Assembly: GCA_963703145.1 (NCBI GenBank)
Contig: OY969793.1
Coordinates: 1,178,001-1,242,000 of the forward strand
Length of the DNA: 64,000 nucleotides
Reading direction: 5' to 3'
Source of the DNA: Bog-756 sp963703145
GTDB lineage: Bacteria > Actinomycetota > Acidimicrobiia > Acidimicrobiales > RAAP-2
Shown: piece after piece, positions 42,321 through 51,937 of the stretch
Layout: each line of letters begins with the position of its first letter
Position numbering within the stretch: the stretch's first letter is position 1
Position numbers and translations under genes: made by a program
The notes under the pieces: generated by a model
Database searches by the model: none
What the model was told of the DNA's origin: nothing
What the model saw: the letters and a program-made list of their open reading frames with translations, nothing else

Positions 42321-43931
42321 GTGCAAGCAGCGAACGACCAGGCACCCGCCGGCGGGTCGGACCGAGCAGCGCCCTCCCTAGCCAACGACGCCCCCGTGCT
42401 AGTCATCGGTGCCGGCCCGGCCGGGCTGACCGCCGCCTATGAACTGGTGACCCGAGGCGACCGGGTCGTCGTCGTCGAGGCCGACTCGGTGGTCGGCGGG
42501 ATCAGCCGCTCGGTCGAGCGGGACGGCTGGCGGTTCGACATCGGAGGCCACCGGTTCTTCACCAAGGTCAAGCCAGTGGAGGAGTTCTGGCACACCATCC
42601 TCCCCGACGAGGACTTCCTCCTGCGGCCCCGGATGAGCCGGATCTTCTATGACGGGAAGTTCTACGACTACCCGATCAAGCTGGGCAACGCCCTGTCCAA
42701 CCTCGGCGTCATCGAGGCCATCCGCTGTGGCCTGTCGTTCTTGTGGGTGCGGATCCATCCCCCGAAGAACCTCGACACCCTCGAGGGCTACATTGTCTCC
42801 AACTACGGCTGGCGGCTCTACAACCACTTCTTCAAGACCTACAACGAGAAGCTCTGGGCCGTGTCGGCCTCGGAGATCTCGGCCGACTGGGGCGCCCAGC
42901 GCATCAAGGGGATGTCCCTGTGGAACGCCGTGTGGGAGCCCATCCGCTCCTCGTTCGCCGGCAAGCGCCGCGACAAGTCCAAACAGGTCACCAGCCTCAT
43001 CGAGGAGTTCCAGTACCCCAAGTACGGACCCGGCATGATGTGGGAGCGGTGCACCGAGAAGGTCGAAGAGGCCGGGGGCACCGTCCAGATGGAGACCACG
43101 GCTGTGGCCGTGCACGTCGAAGACGGCCGGGCCGTGGCCGTCACCGTCGCCTCGGACGGCACGACCGAGCGCCTCGACGTGAGCCACGTGATCTCGTCGA
43201 TGCCGTTCACCACACTGGCGCGCATCGTCGACCCCCCGGTCCCCGCCGAGGTCCTGCGGGCCGCCGACGACCTGCACTACCGCGACTTCATCACCGTCGC
43301 CTTGGTGGTCCCCGTGGACCGGGGCTTCCCGGACAACTGGATCTACATCCACGCCCCCGACGTGAAGGTGGGCCGGATCCAGAACTTCGGGTCGTGGTCC
43401 CCGTACCTGGTCAAGGACGGCCGCACCTGCCTCGGCATGGAGTACTTCGTGTTCGAGGGCGACGAGCTGTGGACCTGCACTGACGACGAGCTCATCGCCC
43501 TCGGCACCAAGGAGCTGGCCGCCATCGGCCTGGTCGAGGCGTCCGACGTCGAGGCCGGCTACGTGGTCCGGATGCCCAAGGCCTACCCCGTCTACGACGA
43601 CGTGTACCGCGACAACGTCGAGGTGATCAGACGCTGGTTCGAGGAGCACGCCCCGAATGTGCACCCTGTGGGCCGCAACGGGATGCACAAGTACAACAAC
43701 CAGGACCACTCCATGTACACGGCCATGCTCACCGTCGAGAACATCCACGGCGCCCACCACGACATCTGGTCGGTCAACGTCGAAGAGGAGTACCACGAGG
43801 AGCAAGAGGGGACCACGACGCCCCCGCCTGCCCCCACCTCGGGGTCGGGATCCGGCGGCACCGGTCGGGACGCGCCGATCATCCCCCGCAGCGCCTACCG
43901 CCCACGACGGCCCGAGCGAGCCGGGACCTAG
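42321..43931 (+). CDS. FAD-dependent oxidoreductase, UDP-galactopyranose-mutase-like
   Basis: 536 residues. A Rossmann FAD motif (VLVIGAGPAGLTAAYEL) is at about 26-42, followed by VVVEADSVVGGISRSV and FDIGGHRFFTK, the amine-oxidase/UGM superfamily pattern. The middle has YGWRLYNHFFKTYNEKLWAV, similar to the mutase family fold. The gene context with flippase and glycosyltransferases supports a role in sugar or polyprenyl substrate modification. The exact reaction is unresolved; a protoporphyrinogen-oxidase-like label is also seen for such proteins. The C-terminal 45 residues are Gly/Pro-rich. GTG start with GAGGAG 13 bases upstream. The 254-base gap before it contains a possible -10 TATCCT at 42126. 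Confidence 0.75.
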   Translation: MQAANDQAPAGGSDRAAPSLANDAPVLVIGAGPAGLTAAYELVTRGDRVVVVEADSVVGGISRSVERDGWRFDIGGHRFFTKVKPVEEFWHTILPDEDFLLRPRMSRIFYDGKFYDYPIKLGNALSNLGVIEAIRCGLSFLWVRIHPPKNLDTLEGYIVSNYGWRLYNHFFKTYNEKLWAVSASEISADWGAQRIKGMSLWNAVWEPIRSSFAGKRRDKSKQVTSLIEEFQYPKYGPGMMWERCTEKVEEAGGTVQMETTAVAVHVEDGRAVAVTVASDGTTERLDVSHVISSMPFTTLARIVDPPVPAEVLRAADDLHYRDFITVALVVPVDRGFPDNWIYIHAPDVKVGRIQNFGSWSPYLVKDGRTCLGMEYFVFEGDELWTCTDDELIALGTKELAAIGLVEASDVEAGYVVRMPKAYPVYDDVYRDNVEVIRRWFEEHAPNVHPVGRNGMHKYNNQDHSMYTAMLTVENIHGAHHDIWSVNVEEEYHEEQEGTTTPPPAPTSGSGSGGTGRDAPIIPRSAYRPRRPERAGT

Positions 43932-44044
43932 TGGGTCCGAGGGGCACGCAGGGTGGTCAGGGGGCGACGGCCCACGAGGGAGCCGCCGGTCCCGCCGTCG
44001 CCGACAATTGAGTCGGACCGTCCCGCTGGTGGAGACTCGGGACC

Positions 44045-45625
44045 GTGACTGATTCGCACACCCCTCCGGCGCGCCCGGGCGGGACGGGCCAGGGCGAGGG
44101 CCCTCCCTCGCCCCCCGACGGCACCTCCGCCGGTCTCGACGTGATCCTCGACGAGCTCGACCAGGTGGTCGACCCGGTGACCGAGTCGGTCTCGATGTCA
44201 CCCGCCATGGGCATCGCCGTCACCGGCGGTCCCATGATCACGCTGCCCGAGGAGCCGCCCGACGGCGTCCCGCCGTCCAAAAAGGACTCCATCCGGTCCG
44301 GGCTGAGCGAAGCCGGCCCCGTGGCCATCGCCGGCCTGGTGGTCAACGGCGCCGCCGCCCTGGTGGTCGTGGCGGTGGCCCGCCTGGTCACCCCTCAGGC
44401 CTACGGGGCCATCGCCCAGCTCCTCGGACTGTTCTTCATCTTGTCCATGCCGGGTTCGGCCGTGCTGGTCGGCGTGGTCCGGCGAGTCACCGCCCTGCGC
44501 AATGCCGGCCACGCCCACCTGGTGCGGCACTGGGTGGCCCGGGTGCACCGGATCCTGCTGATCGCCATCGCCGTCGAGCTCGTGGTGGTCCTGATCTTGC
44601 AGGGCTGGATCGCCCGCCAGCTCTCGCTCCCGAACAGTGACGGCATCGTCCTGATCCTGGTGGCGGCGGGCATCTGGATCCTCTTGTGCGTGGACCGGGG
44701 CCTGCTCCAGGCCCACCGGAGCTACCGACCCCTGGCTGGCAACCTGCTGCTCGAGGGCTTCGTGCGGACCTTTTTCGTGGTGGTCCTGGTCGTCCTCCAC
44801 ATGGGGGTGGCCGGCTACGCCCTGGGCATCTTCATTAGCGAAGTGGCTGCCACCGCCCATGCCCACTGGCTGGCCACCCGGGCCTGGGCCCACATCCCGC
44901 CGACGCCGGCGCCGGCCGACGGCGGCCAGCGGTTCGATCCAGCGGCCGACACCGTCCTGGTGCGCAAGAAGCTGATGGCCGACGTGTCGGCCGCCTTCGT
45001 GGGCCTGGCCCTGCTCGGCCTGCTCCAGAATGTCGACGTCATCGTGCTCGGGCGCCTCGACCACGCCAACGTCGGGGCCTATGCCGCCATCTCGGTGGCG
45101 TCCAAGGCGTTGGTGTTCGGCGCGCTGGCTCTCGGGGCCTATCTCCTGCCCGAGGCCACCATCCGCTGGAACGAGGGCGGCCACGCCGTCCGCCAGCTCG
45201 GGGTCACCCTGATCTTCTTGGCCGTCCCGGCCACGGTCCTCATGGCCATCGCCGTCTTCGTGCCCCGCCAGTTCCTCACCCTGGTGTTCTCGGCGAAGCT
45301 GTCGGCCGGGGCACCGGCCTTCGCCACCCTGGTCGCCGCCATGATGTTCTTGTCCCTCACCGTGCTGATCACCAACTATCTGTTCGGCACCGGCTCCCGC
45401 TGGATCGTCTTCTTGCTGGCGGCCGGCTCGTCACTGGCGCTGGGCCTGATCGTCAGCTCGCACGGTCAGATCGTGGCCACGGCCCGGGCCGACCTGATCG
45501 CCCAGGCGACCCTGGCCCTCGGCATGTCCATCGCCTTCGTCGCCATCCATCACCGCCATGAGCGCCATCACTGGCCCATGGGGCGGAAGCGCCGGACCGC
45601 CGAGGGCCGCGCCGAACCGGGCTGA
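44045..45625 (+). CDS. Oligosaccharide flippase (Wzx/MATE superfamily)
   Basis: 526 residues. A long acidic cytoplasmic leader (about 80 residues) is followed by 12 or more membrane helices, beginning SEAGPVAIAGLVVNGAAALV and VTPQAYGAIAQLLGLFFIL, typical of polysaccharide-export flippases. VDVIVLGRLDHANVGAYAAI lies in the second half, where these transporters conserve charged residues. It probably moves a lipid-linked saccharide across the membrane. GTG start. The last 58 bases overlap the end of the AftD-like gene on the opposite strand. Confidence 0.82.
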   Translation: MTDSHTPPARPGGTGQGEGPPSPPDGTSAGLDVILDELDQVVDPVTESVSMSPAMGIAVTGGPMITLPEEPPDGVPPSKKDSIRSGLSEAGPVAIAGLVVNGAAALVVVAVARLVTPQAYGAIAQLLGLFFILSMPGSAVLVGVVRRVTALRNAGHAHLVRHWVARVHRILLIAIAVELVVVLILQGWIARQLSLPNSDGIVLILVAAGIWILLCVDRGLLQAHRSYRPLAGNLLLEGFVRTFFVVVLVVLHMGVAGYALGIFISEVAATAHAHWLATRAWAHIPPTPAPADGGQRFDPAADTVLVRKKLMADVSAAFVGLALLGLLQNVDVIVLGRLDHANVGAYAAISVASKALVFGALALGAYLLPEATIRWNEGGHAVRQLGVTLIFLAVPATVLMAIAVFVPRQFLTLVFSAKLSAGAPAFATLVAAMMFLSLTVLITNYLFGTGSRWIVFLLAAGSSLALGLIVSSHGQIVATARADLIAQATLALGMSIAFVAIHHRHERHHWPMGRKRRTAEGRAEPG

Positions 45626-48600
45626 CGGGTCCGAGGGTCTGCTCCAGGCCGGCGGTCGCGGCGGTCGCGGTAACGACGGAATCCCGGTCCCTCGCCGCCG
45701 TCCCCGCCGTCCTCGGTGGTACCCGTACCCGACGAGGCGGGCTGGACCGCCGATCGGCGCCTGGACAGGATCACCTCGACCAGCGCATCGGCACCGAGGA
45801 AGACCACCCCGGCCCAGGCCAGCCGGCCGGCGTCCCCGAACGACAGCGTCCAGTCGCCCCCGGCCGGTACGGCGGCGGCGTGCTGGTGGAGGGCCACATA
45901 GGTGCCGGCGGCCACGATGCCGGCGATGGCCGCCAGCCCGAGGACGACCCGCGCCCTCGGCACCATCAGCACCACGGCGGTGGCCACCCCGACCGCCACA
46001 CCCGCGCCCAGCGAGGCGACGGCCCCCGACACCACACCGGCACCGAGCCCGGCCACCAGGGCGGCCCACAGCGGCGCGGGTGGCCCATCGGCCCGGAACG
46101 GAACGGCCAGGGTCGGGCGGACCGGTCCGTCGCCGGCCAACCCGGCAACGATCGCATCGGGGTTGGGGCCGAGCTCGAGAGAGCCCGGATCGGGCCCGTC
46201 GTGCCGGGCCCCGGTCCGACGCCGACGACGGCGCGGCCCGATGGCCAGGACGATGCAGGCCACGATGGCCGCCAGCGACACCAGCAAGGCCACGTCCACC
46301 CGCTGCTGGGGTTGCCACACCAGGGTCACCTGGAGCGAGCCGTCGTGGACTGCCGGGCCGAGCGTCGTCGGGTCGATGCGCCACCCGTTGGCGAAACCGT
46401 CGATCAGCACCGGCGCCCCGAGGCTGCCAGAGGCTCCCGGGGCCCCCACCACCGTGGCCTTCCAACCGGCGTTGACACTCTCCCCGAGGACCAGGTCGAA
46501 GGGGCCCCGGCCGGCGCCACCCTGGACGCCGTCGATGGTGACGCTCATCGAGGTGGGGCGTTGGCGGGTCACGTGGGCCACCGGCGAGGGTGCGACCGCC
46601 GGGGCGGACAGCGTCGTGGCCGAGGCCAGGGCATTGGGACCCCCACCCGGAGCCGAGTCCAGGGCCAGCTGGTCGATGTCGAACCCACTGGTCTGGCCGG
46701 CGCTGGAGCGCAGGACGTGGGTCCCGCTGCCCAGGGACAGGCCGTGGGCATCGGGCCCGCACAACGACACGGACAGGGCCTGGCGGTCCAGGGCATCGGC
46801 GGTGGACCCACTGACCGAGATCCACACGGGCCTGGCGTCCACGGTGACCAGGTCGTCACGGCACGGGCTGGGGATCGCCGCGGGCAGGGGGGCCGCAGCC
46901 AGGCCGGGGATCCCCACCTCGGCGATGCCCAGCGGCAAGGCGATGGGGGACTGGGAGTAGTAGTTCGTGGTGTCCTCCAGACGCACCTTGTCTACCGTGA
47001 CCCGGATGCTCTGGCCGTGGAGGGGCCGGAATGACACCGGGACGTCGGTCACCGATCCCGGCACCGAACCGTCCGCGATGGGCGGCACGGCGAACGTGGT
47101 GCTCCCGCTGTCGGCGGACACGGTGATCTCGGTGGGCACGGTGTGCTGGCCATCGGCCACGATCCCGAGGTCCAGATGGTCGAAGCTCAGCGGCTTGGCC
47201 AGGGTGTACTGCAGCCACTGGCCGGCCTGGTGGGTGGCGCCGAAGCCCGGCTCCCACGCCGTGGTGGTGTCGCCGTCCAGGGTGGCGATGGCCCCGGCCC
47301 GGAGGTCGCCGGGGAGCCGGCCGAGGGAGTAGGCCACGATGCCGGTGTGGTCGGAGCCGGGTCTCCCGACCAGCCGGTCGATCTCGTCGTCGGGGATGAG
47401 CGAGGAGATGCGGGCGTCCCCGACCAGGGAGAACGTCCGGGCCGTGGGGAGCCAGAAGGTCCTGGCCAGGGTGGCCTCGACGTCGGTGCGGGGCGGGAAG
47501 CCCGAGCTCCGGAGCCGGGTCATGACCAGGTCCAAGCGGTCGAGCTGGGAGGCGGCTCCGGCCGCCCGCAGGAGGTCCTGGGGCATGGCGATGAGCTGGT
47601 GCACCGACACCCCGGGGATCCCCACCTCGGCGAAGCCGACCGAACTGCGGGCGGTGATGGGTGTGTCCTTCACGTCACCGTTGCCGATGGAGCTGACCGT
47701 GATCCGCATGGTGGTGAAGGTGCGGGCCGGAAAGGTCAGGGTCTGTCCCGGCGGCGACTTGGAGGCCGGTCCCAGCCGCAGGGTGATGGGGTGGTGGCCG
47801 TCGAAGGTCAGCGTCACCGTCCGGATGTACCGGTCGGGGTCCCCGGTCTGGGGCTGGAGGAGGTTCACGGAGTGGATGGTGAGTGGGTGTTGCAGCACCA
47901 CCTGCCACCACTGGCCGACCGGGTCGACGATGGAGTTGTCCAACCAGGCGGTCTGGGGGTTGTTGTCGAGGGCCGCGGCGGGCTGGTCCTCGGGAAGGTA
48001 GGTGATGGACGAGCCGTAGGACGAGGCCGTCACCGACGACACCCCCTGCAGCACCGAGGTGGTGCGAGCGTCCATGGGTGCCTTGGGGAACAGGTCGATC
48101 GGGTTGTCGCTGGGATCGGCGGTGTCGGGGCCCTGACCGGCTGTCTCGGTGTAGCCGGTGTTCTCACTCAGCGAGTTCCACCGGTAGCCCTGCTTGCGGT
48201 TGGTATCGGTCACCACCAGCTGGGCCGGGTGGCCGAGCGTGGTACGCGACAGCGACGGGTCGGTGTCCAGGGTCCCGGCGTAGAGGATCGACGGGTTCCC
48301 GGCCAGCAATCCGACGGTCGAGGCATTGACGATGCCCGAAGCGTCGCCGTCGACCACCACGGGGTCGGCCGCCGACTCGGTCCGCACCACGGGGCGGGGC
48401 TTGGCCACCGTGTAGGAGACCAGCGGTGCGGTCCAGGCCTGGTTGGGCGCCCGGGTCAAGGAGGCCTCGTCGAAGTGGGGGATGAGTGGCACGTTGGGCC
48501 TCGGGGCGCCATAGGACACCGGGTCCGACAGTCCGGCCGGCGTGACGGCCAGGTCGGCGGCCACCTGCTGGGGGTTGGGCGTGTCGTAGCGCTCGTAGGC

Positions 48601-50280
48601 CTGGTCGTACTGGACCAGGACGTTGCCGGCGCTCATGAGCGACGACATCGGGCCCAGCGCGTTCCAGTCCATGGTGCCGTCCTGGAGCGGTGAATCGACG
48701 GCCTGGAGCAGGTCGGCGGTGGCCTGGGATCCCATGATCTGCTGCTCGTGGGTGACGAAGGGACGGGTCATCAGGCCCGGGTAGACGGTGTCGATGGTGT
48801 CACCCCACCGGTAGGCGGCGAAGTTGTTCCCGGGCAGGGCGTAGACCCGGGTGGTGGGGTTGACCTTGTCGAGGGCAGCCGCCGCCTGGCGCACGTACAG
48901 CGGCGGCATCGCCGGCTGGTTGAAGCCCGCGGCGATGATCCCCCCGCTCCACAGGGGCGTTGCCGCCGCCATCACCGCCGCCGCGGCGAACCCGCCGATG
49001 ATCAGGCCGGTGCGACGGACCCGGTTGGCCACGGCACTGACCCCGGCCCCGAGGAACACCGCCAGGCTGAGGATCACGACTGGTGAGGCCCGGTCGGTGG
49101 AGCGCAGGGCCAGACCGGCGGTGGTGTCCACCATGAAGGCCTTGATCACCGAGCCGACCGTCGAAGGGTCGGCATAGGGGTTCGGGCCCACGGCCAGTAC
49201 CATGCCGACCACGGCCATCAAGACGAAGTACGCCCGGTGGCGCCACCTCGAGAACACGGCCGCAACGAAGCAGAGCACCGGCACGAGGAAGCTGGCCCCG
49301 ATGAGCCAGAGGTTCTGGGTGTAGACGATCGAGGTCTGGGTCCAGGCCCCGGCCCGGTCGGTCCCGTAGAAGTACCAGTACCCCAGGCCACGGATGATCT
49401 CGGAGGCCAACGACGCAGAACTGGTGGACGGGACGGTCTCGGTGTACTTGAGGACGTTGATGCCGTAGGCCGCCTCCACCTGCAGGCCCACCGCCCACCA
49501 CAGGGACACCAGCGCGGTGAGCAGGCCGACCTTCCAGGCCACCCCCCAGGCCCGTCGCCAACTGGCCTCCTTGGCCACCATGACGGCGTAGGGGAGCCAC
49601 AGTGCCGGGGCAATGCCCACATAGAGGATGGAGCTGGCGTTGATGCCACTGACCAGGGCCACCACCAGCGCGAAGAGGGCCGGATACCGCCAGCCCCCGC
49701 GACGCAGAGCCAGGATCACGAAGGCCACCATCCAGGGGAGCCCGGCCCAGGGCATCAAGATCACCGAGATGCGCCCGGAATACTGCAGGACGTAGGGGGT
49801 GAACATGAAGGCCAGGGCGGTGACATACCGTCCCGGTCCAGACAGCCCGACGGTGCGGCACAAGTAGAGGGCGCCGGCGCCGGCCGCGAACAGCAGGGAG
49901 CCCATCCACAGCCGCTGGGCCGCCCACAGGGGTACGTGGAGCTCGGCCATGACCCAGTAGAAGGGCCCCATGGGGAGGATGTACCCGATGTTCTCGTGGG
50001 TCACGGTTCCGAGGCCGACCTTCGGATCCCACAGCGAGACGGCCTGGCGGATGTACCGCCCCGGATCGAGGTAGAGGTAGGTCTTGGTGTCGTCGGTGAC
50101 CGTCCCCGGCTGGGACGCCAGCATGGGGATGAAGGCCACCAGGGCCATGACCGCATAGTCGAGGGCGTCCCGGAGACGCCCGGGGGAGCGGAGACGGGCG
50201 TAGAGGGACCGGGCCCACCCACCAAGGGTGTCCGGTGGGCCGCCCGTGGGCGCGACAGCGAAAGGTTGGGGATCCGGCAC
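45568..50280 (-). CDS. aftD: AftD-like alpha-(1,3)-arabinofuranosyltransferase with two discoidin-like modules
   Basis: 1570 residues. The N-terminal half (about 30-500) is a GT-C membrane domain with about 11 helices; the first loop has TVTDDTKTYLYLDPGRYI, the acidic motif of the DUF3367/AftD family, which transfers arabinofuranose from decaprenyl-phosphate arabinose. The extracytoplasmic part contains two F5/8-type (discoidin-like) carbohydrate-binding modules, about 750-893 and 990-1127, both ending AEVGIPG followed by V or L. Further membrane helices lie near 1330-1350 and 1400-1480, and a basic Arg/Gly tail closes the protein. The GTG at 50280 is the first start not overlapping the divergent methyltransferase; TACACT lies 11 bases upstream. 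Acceptor here is unknown, since no mycolate genes are seen. Confidence 0.82.
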   Translation of the reverse strand: MPDPQPFAVAPTGGPPDTLGGWARSLYARLRSPGRLRDALDYAVMALVAFIPMLASQPGTVTDDTKTYLYLDPGRYIRQAVSLWDPKVGLGTVTHENIGYILPMGPFYWVMAELHVPLWAAQRLWMGSLLFAAGAGALYLCRTVGLSGPGRYVTALAFMFTPYVLQYSGRISVILMPWAGLPWMVAFVILALRRGGWRYPALFALVVALVSGINASSILYVGIAPALWLPYAVMVAKEASWRRAWGVAWKVGLLTALVSLWWAVGLQVEAAYGINVLKYTETVPSTSSASLASEIIRGLGYWYFYGTDRAGAWTQTSIVYTQNLWLIGASFLVPVLCFVAAVFSRWRHRAYFVLMAVVGMVLAVGPNPYADPSTVGSVIKAFMVDTTAGLALRSTDRASPVVILSLAVFLGAGVSAVANRVRRTGLIIGGFAAAAVMAAATPLWSGGIIAAGFNQPAMPPLYVRQAAAALDKVNPTTRVYALPGNNFAAYRWGDTIDTVYPGLMTRPFVTHEQQIMGSQATADLLQAVDSPLQDGTMDWNALGPMSSLMSAGNVLVQYDQAYERYDTPNPQQVAADLAVTPAGLSDPVSYGAPRPNVPLIPHFDEASLTRAPNQAWTAPLVSYTVAKPRPVVRTESAADPVVVDGDASGIVNASTVGLLAGNPSILYAGTLDTDPSLSRTTLGHPAQLVVTDTNRKQGYRWNSLSENTGYTETAGQGPDTADPSDNPIDLFPKAPMDARTTSVLQGVSSVTASSYGSSITYLPEDQPAAALDNNPQTAWLDNSIVDPVGQWWQVVLQHPLTIHSVNLLQPQTGDPDRYIRTVTLTFDGHHPITLRLGPASKSPPGQTLTFPARTFTTMRITVSSIGNGDVKDTPITARSSVGFAEVGIPGVSVHQLIAMPQDLLRAAGAASQLDRLDLVMTRLRSSGFPPRTDVEATLARTFWLPTARTFSLVGDARISSLIPDDEIDRLVGRPGSDHTGIVAYSLGRLPGDLRAGAIATLDGDTTTAWEPGFGATHQAGQWLQYTLAKPLSFDHLDLGIVADGQHTVPTEITVSADSGSTTFAVPPIADGSVPGSVTDVPVSFRPLHGQSIRVTVDKVRLEDTTNYYSQSPIALPLGIAEVGIPGLAAAPLPAAIPSPCRDDLVTVDARPVWISVSGSTADALDRQALSVSLCGPDAHGLSLGSGTHVLRSSAGQTSGFDIDQLALDSAPGGGPNALASATTLSAPAVAPSPVAHVTRQRPTSMSVTIDGVQGGAGRGPFDLVLGESVNAGWKATVVGAPGASGSLGAPVLIDGFANGWRIDPTTLGPAVHDGSLQVTLVWQPQQRVDVALLVSLAAIVACIVLAIGPRRRRRRTGARHDGPDPGSLELGPNPDAIVAGLAGDGPVRPTLAVPFRADGPPAPLWAALVAGLGAGVVSGAVASLGAGVAVGVATAVVLMVPRARVVLGLAAIAGIVAAGTYVALHQHAAAVPAGGDWTLSFGDAGRLAWAGVVFLGADALVEVILSRRRSAVQPASSGTGTTEDGGDGGEGPGFRRYRDRRDRRPGADPRTRQPGSARPSAVRRFRPMGQ

Positions 50281-50373
50281 GAGTGATCGGTAGTGTAGGC
50301 AACCCGAAGGTCGGAACGGCAGCACAGCCGGGAGATCCGACCGGCACGAACGACGACACCCCGGGGGGGCACC

Positions 50374-51225
50374 ATGACCAGTCAGACGCCGGATCCGGGG
50401 AGCGACGGGGGAGTCGGCCTGACCCAGGGCCCCACCAAGCGGCTCACCGGAGAGCGACCCCAAGAGGGGGTGACCCCCGACTCGCTGCTGGCCCTCCATG
50501 CCGCCGGGTATCGCACGGTGATCGAGCGCCTCGGGGCCGGCACCATGCTCGACGTCGGCTGCGGCGAGGGCTTCGAGTCGGCCCGCTTCTTGTCACCGGA
50601 CCGGACGGTCGTGGGTGCCGACTACTCGGCCGAGGCGGTGACGGCGGCGTCCGGGCGCTGGGGCCGGGAGGGCCTGCAGGTAGCCCAGATGAACGCCCTG
50701 GCCCTGGGCTTCGCCGAGGGCAGCTTCCGCTGGGCCTGCTCCTCGCACCTGATCGAGCACTTCGACGACCCCGAGGGCCACGTCCGGGAGCTGTCCCGGG
50801 TGCTCGCCGACGACGGCACGGTGTTCTTCTTGACCCCCAACGCGCCGGCCGACTTCGAGAACCCCTTCCACATCCACTTGTTCGAGCCGCCCGAGCTGAC
50901 GGCCATGCTCGAGCGCCACTTCCACGAGGTCACTGTCCAGGGCATGGACGCCGTCCCCCACGTGAAGGCGGACTTCACGGCCCGCCGGGTGAAGGCCAAC
51001 AAGGTATTGGCCCTCGACATCTTCGATCTGCGCCACAAGATCCCCCGCTCCTGGTACGTGGGCGCCTACACCAGGATCCTGCCCCTGGCCTACAAGGTCA
51101 TCGCCCGGGGGGACTCTGGGGGGTTAACCGGCATCACCGCCGACGACTTCTTCGTCACCGACGACCTCGACCCCACCACCATGGTCCTGTTCGCCACGGC
51201 GTCCCGGCCCCGACGGCCGGCCTGA
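50374..51225 (+). CDS. Class I SAM-dependent methyltransferase
   Basis: 283 residues. Motif I is MLDVGCGEGFES (58-69), followed by VVGADYSAEAV, SSHLIEHFDDPEGHVRELSR and VFFLTPNAPADFENPFHIHL. These fit the UbiE/Methyltransf_11 type that acts on small molecules, lipids or sugars. Ribosome site GGGGGGG just ahead of the ATG. Divergent from the AftD-like gene with a 93-base gap and followed by coaE after 14 bases. A role in glycan or lipid methylation is suggested by context only. Confidence 0.8.
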   Translation: MTSQTPDPGSDGGVGLTQGPTKRLTGERPQEGVTPDSLLALHAAGYRTVIERLGAGTMLDVGCGEGFESARFLSPDRTVVGADYSAEAVTAASGRWGREGLQVAQMNALALGFAEGSFRWACSSHLIEHFDDPEGHVRELSRVLADDGTVFFLTPNAPADFENPFHIHLFEPPELTAMLERHFHEVTVQGMDAVPHVKADFTARRVKANKVLALDIFDLRHKIPRSWYVGAYTRILPLAYKVIARGDSGGLTGITADDFFVTDDLDPTTMVLFATASRPRRPA

Positions 51226-51239
51226 GCGGGCGCCCGGGC

Positions 51240-51857
51240 ATGCTGGCGGTGGGGCTGAGCGGGGGCATCGGCGCGGGGAAGTCGACCGTGGCCAAGCTCC
51301 TGGTCGGACACGGCGCCCAGTTGGTCGATGCCGACCTCATCGCCCGCGAGGTGGTCGCTCCGGGCGGGCCCGCCTATCAGCCGATGATCGACCGGTTCGG
51401 CACCGGGATCGTCGACGCCGACGGCGCCATCGACCGCCCCAAGGTGGCCGACCTGGTCTTCGGCCACCCCGAGGCCCTCGCCGACCTCAACGCCATCACC
51501 CACCCGGCCATCGGCGTGGAGATGATCGCCCGCAAGGACCGCTTCACCGACACCGACGAGATCGTGGTGCTGGACATCCCCCTCCTGCGGGCGGTCCACC
51601 GCGAGCTCCTCTCCCTGGCGGCCGTGGTGGTGGTCGACACCCCCACCGAACTGGCCCTCCATCGCCTGGTCACCCTCCGGGGGATGTCGGCGGTAGACGC
51701 GGGGGCCCGGATCGCCAGCCAGCCCGACCGGGCATCCCGCCTCGAGGGCGCCGACTTTGTGATCGACAACGCCGGCGACGAGGACCACTTGGCCCGAGAG
51801 GTCGACCGGGTGTGGCGCGCCCTGGTGGCCCTCCACGAGGCACCACCACCGTCCTGA
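51240..51857 (+). CDS. coaE: Dephospho-CoA kinase
   Basis: 205-residue P-loop kinase for the last step of coenzyme A synthesis. Walker A is GLSGGIGAGKST, followed by VDADLIAREVVAPG, the substrate-binding HPAIG and VLDIPLL; the lid region is RLVTLRGMS. Length fits single-domain CoaE, not the longer mycobacterial form with a GrpB-like extension. The ATG at 51240 is chosen because homology begins at once; the open frame upstream belongs to the methyltransferase region. It is followed by uvrB, the usual actinobacterial order. Confidence 0.93.
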   Translation: MLAVGLSGGIGAGKSTVAKLLVGHGAQLVDADLIAREVVAPGGPAYQPMIDRFGTGIVDADGAIDRPKVADLVFGHPEALADLNAITHPAIGVEMIARKDRFTDTDEIVVLDIPLLRAVHRELLSLAAVVVVDTPTELALHRLVTLRGMSAVDAGARIASQPDRASRLEGADFVIDNAGDEDHLAREVDRVWRALVALHEAPPPS

Positions 51858-51924
51858 GGGTCCCCGGCCGGCGGACCGGGCCTGATCGAGGGCCGGGGCG
51901 GGAGCCTCTGTCACACCCGACCGG

Positions 51925-51930
51925 TACCAT
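51925..51930 (+). promoter_or_regulatory. Putative -10 element TACCAT, seven bases before uvrB ATG
   Basis: TACCAT fits TAnnnT and ends 7 bases before the ATG at 51938, with no ribosome site, consistent with a leaderless uvrB message. I saw no actinobacterial LexA-type palindrome (GAAC-N4-GTTC) in the 80 bases upstream. Confidence 0.45.
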
Positions 51931-51937
51931 CGAATCC

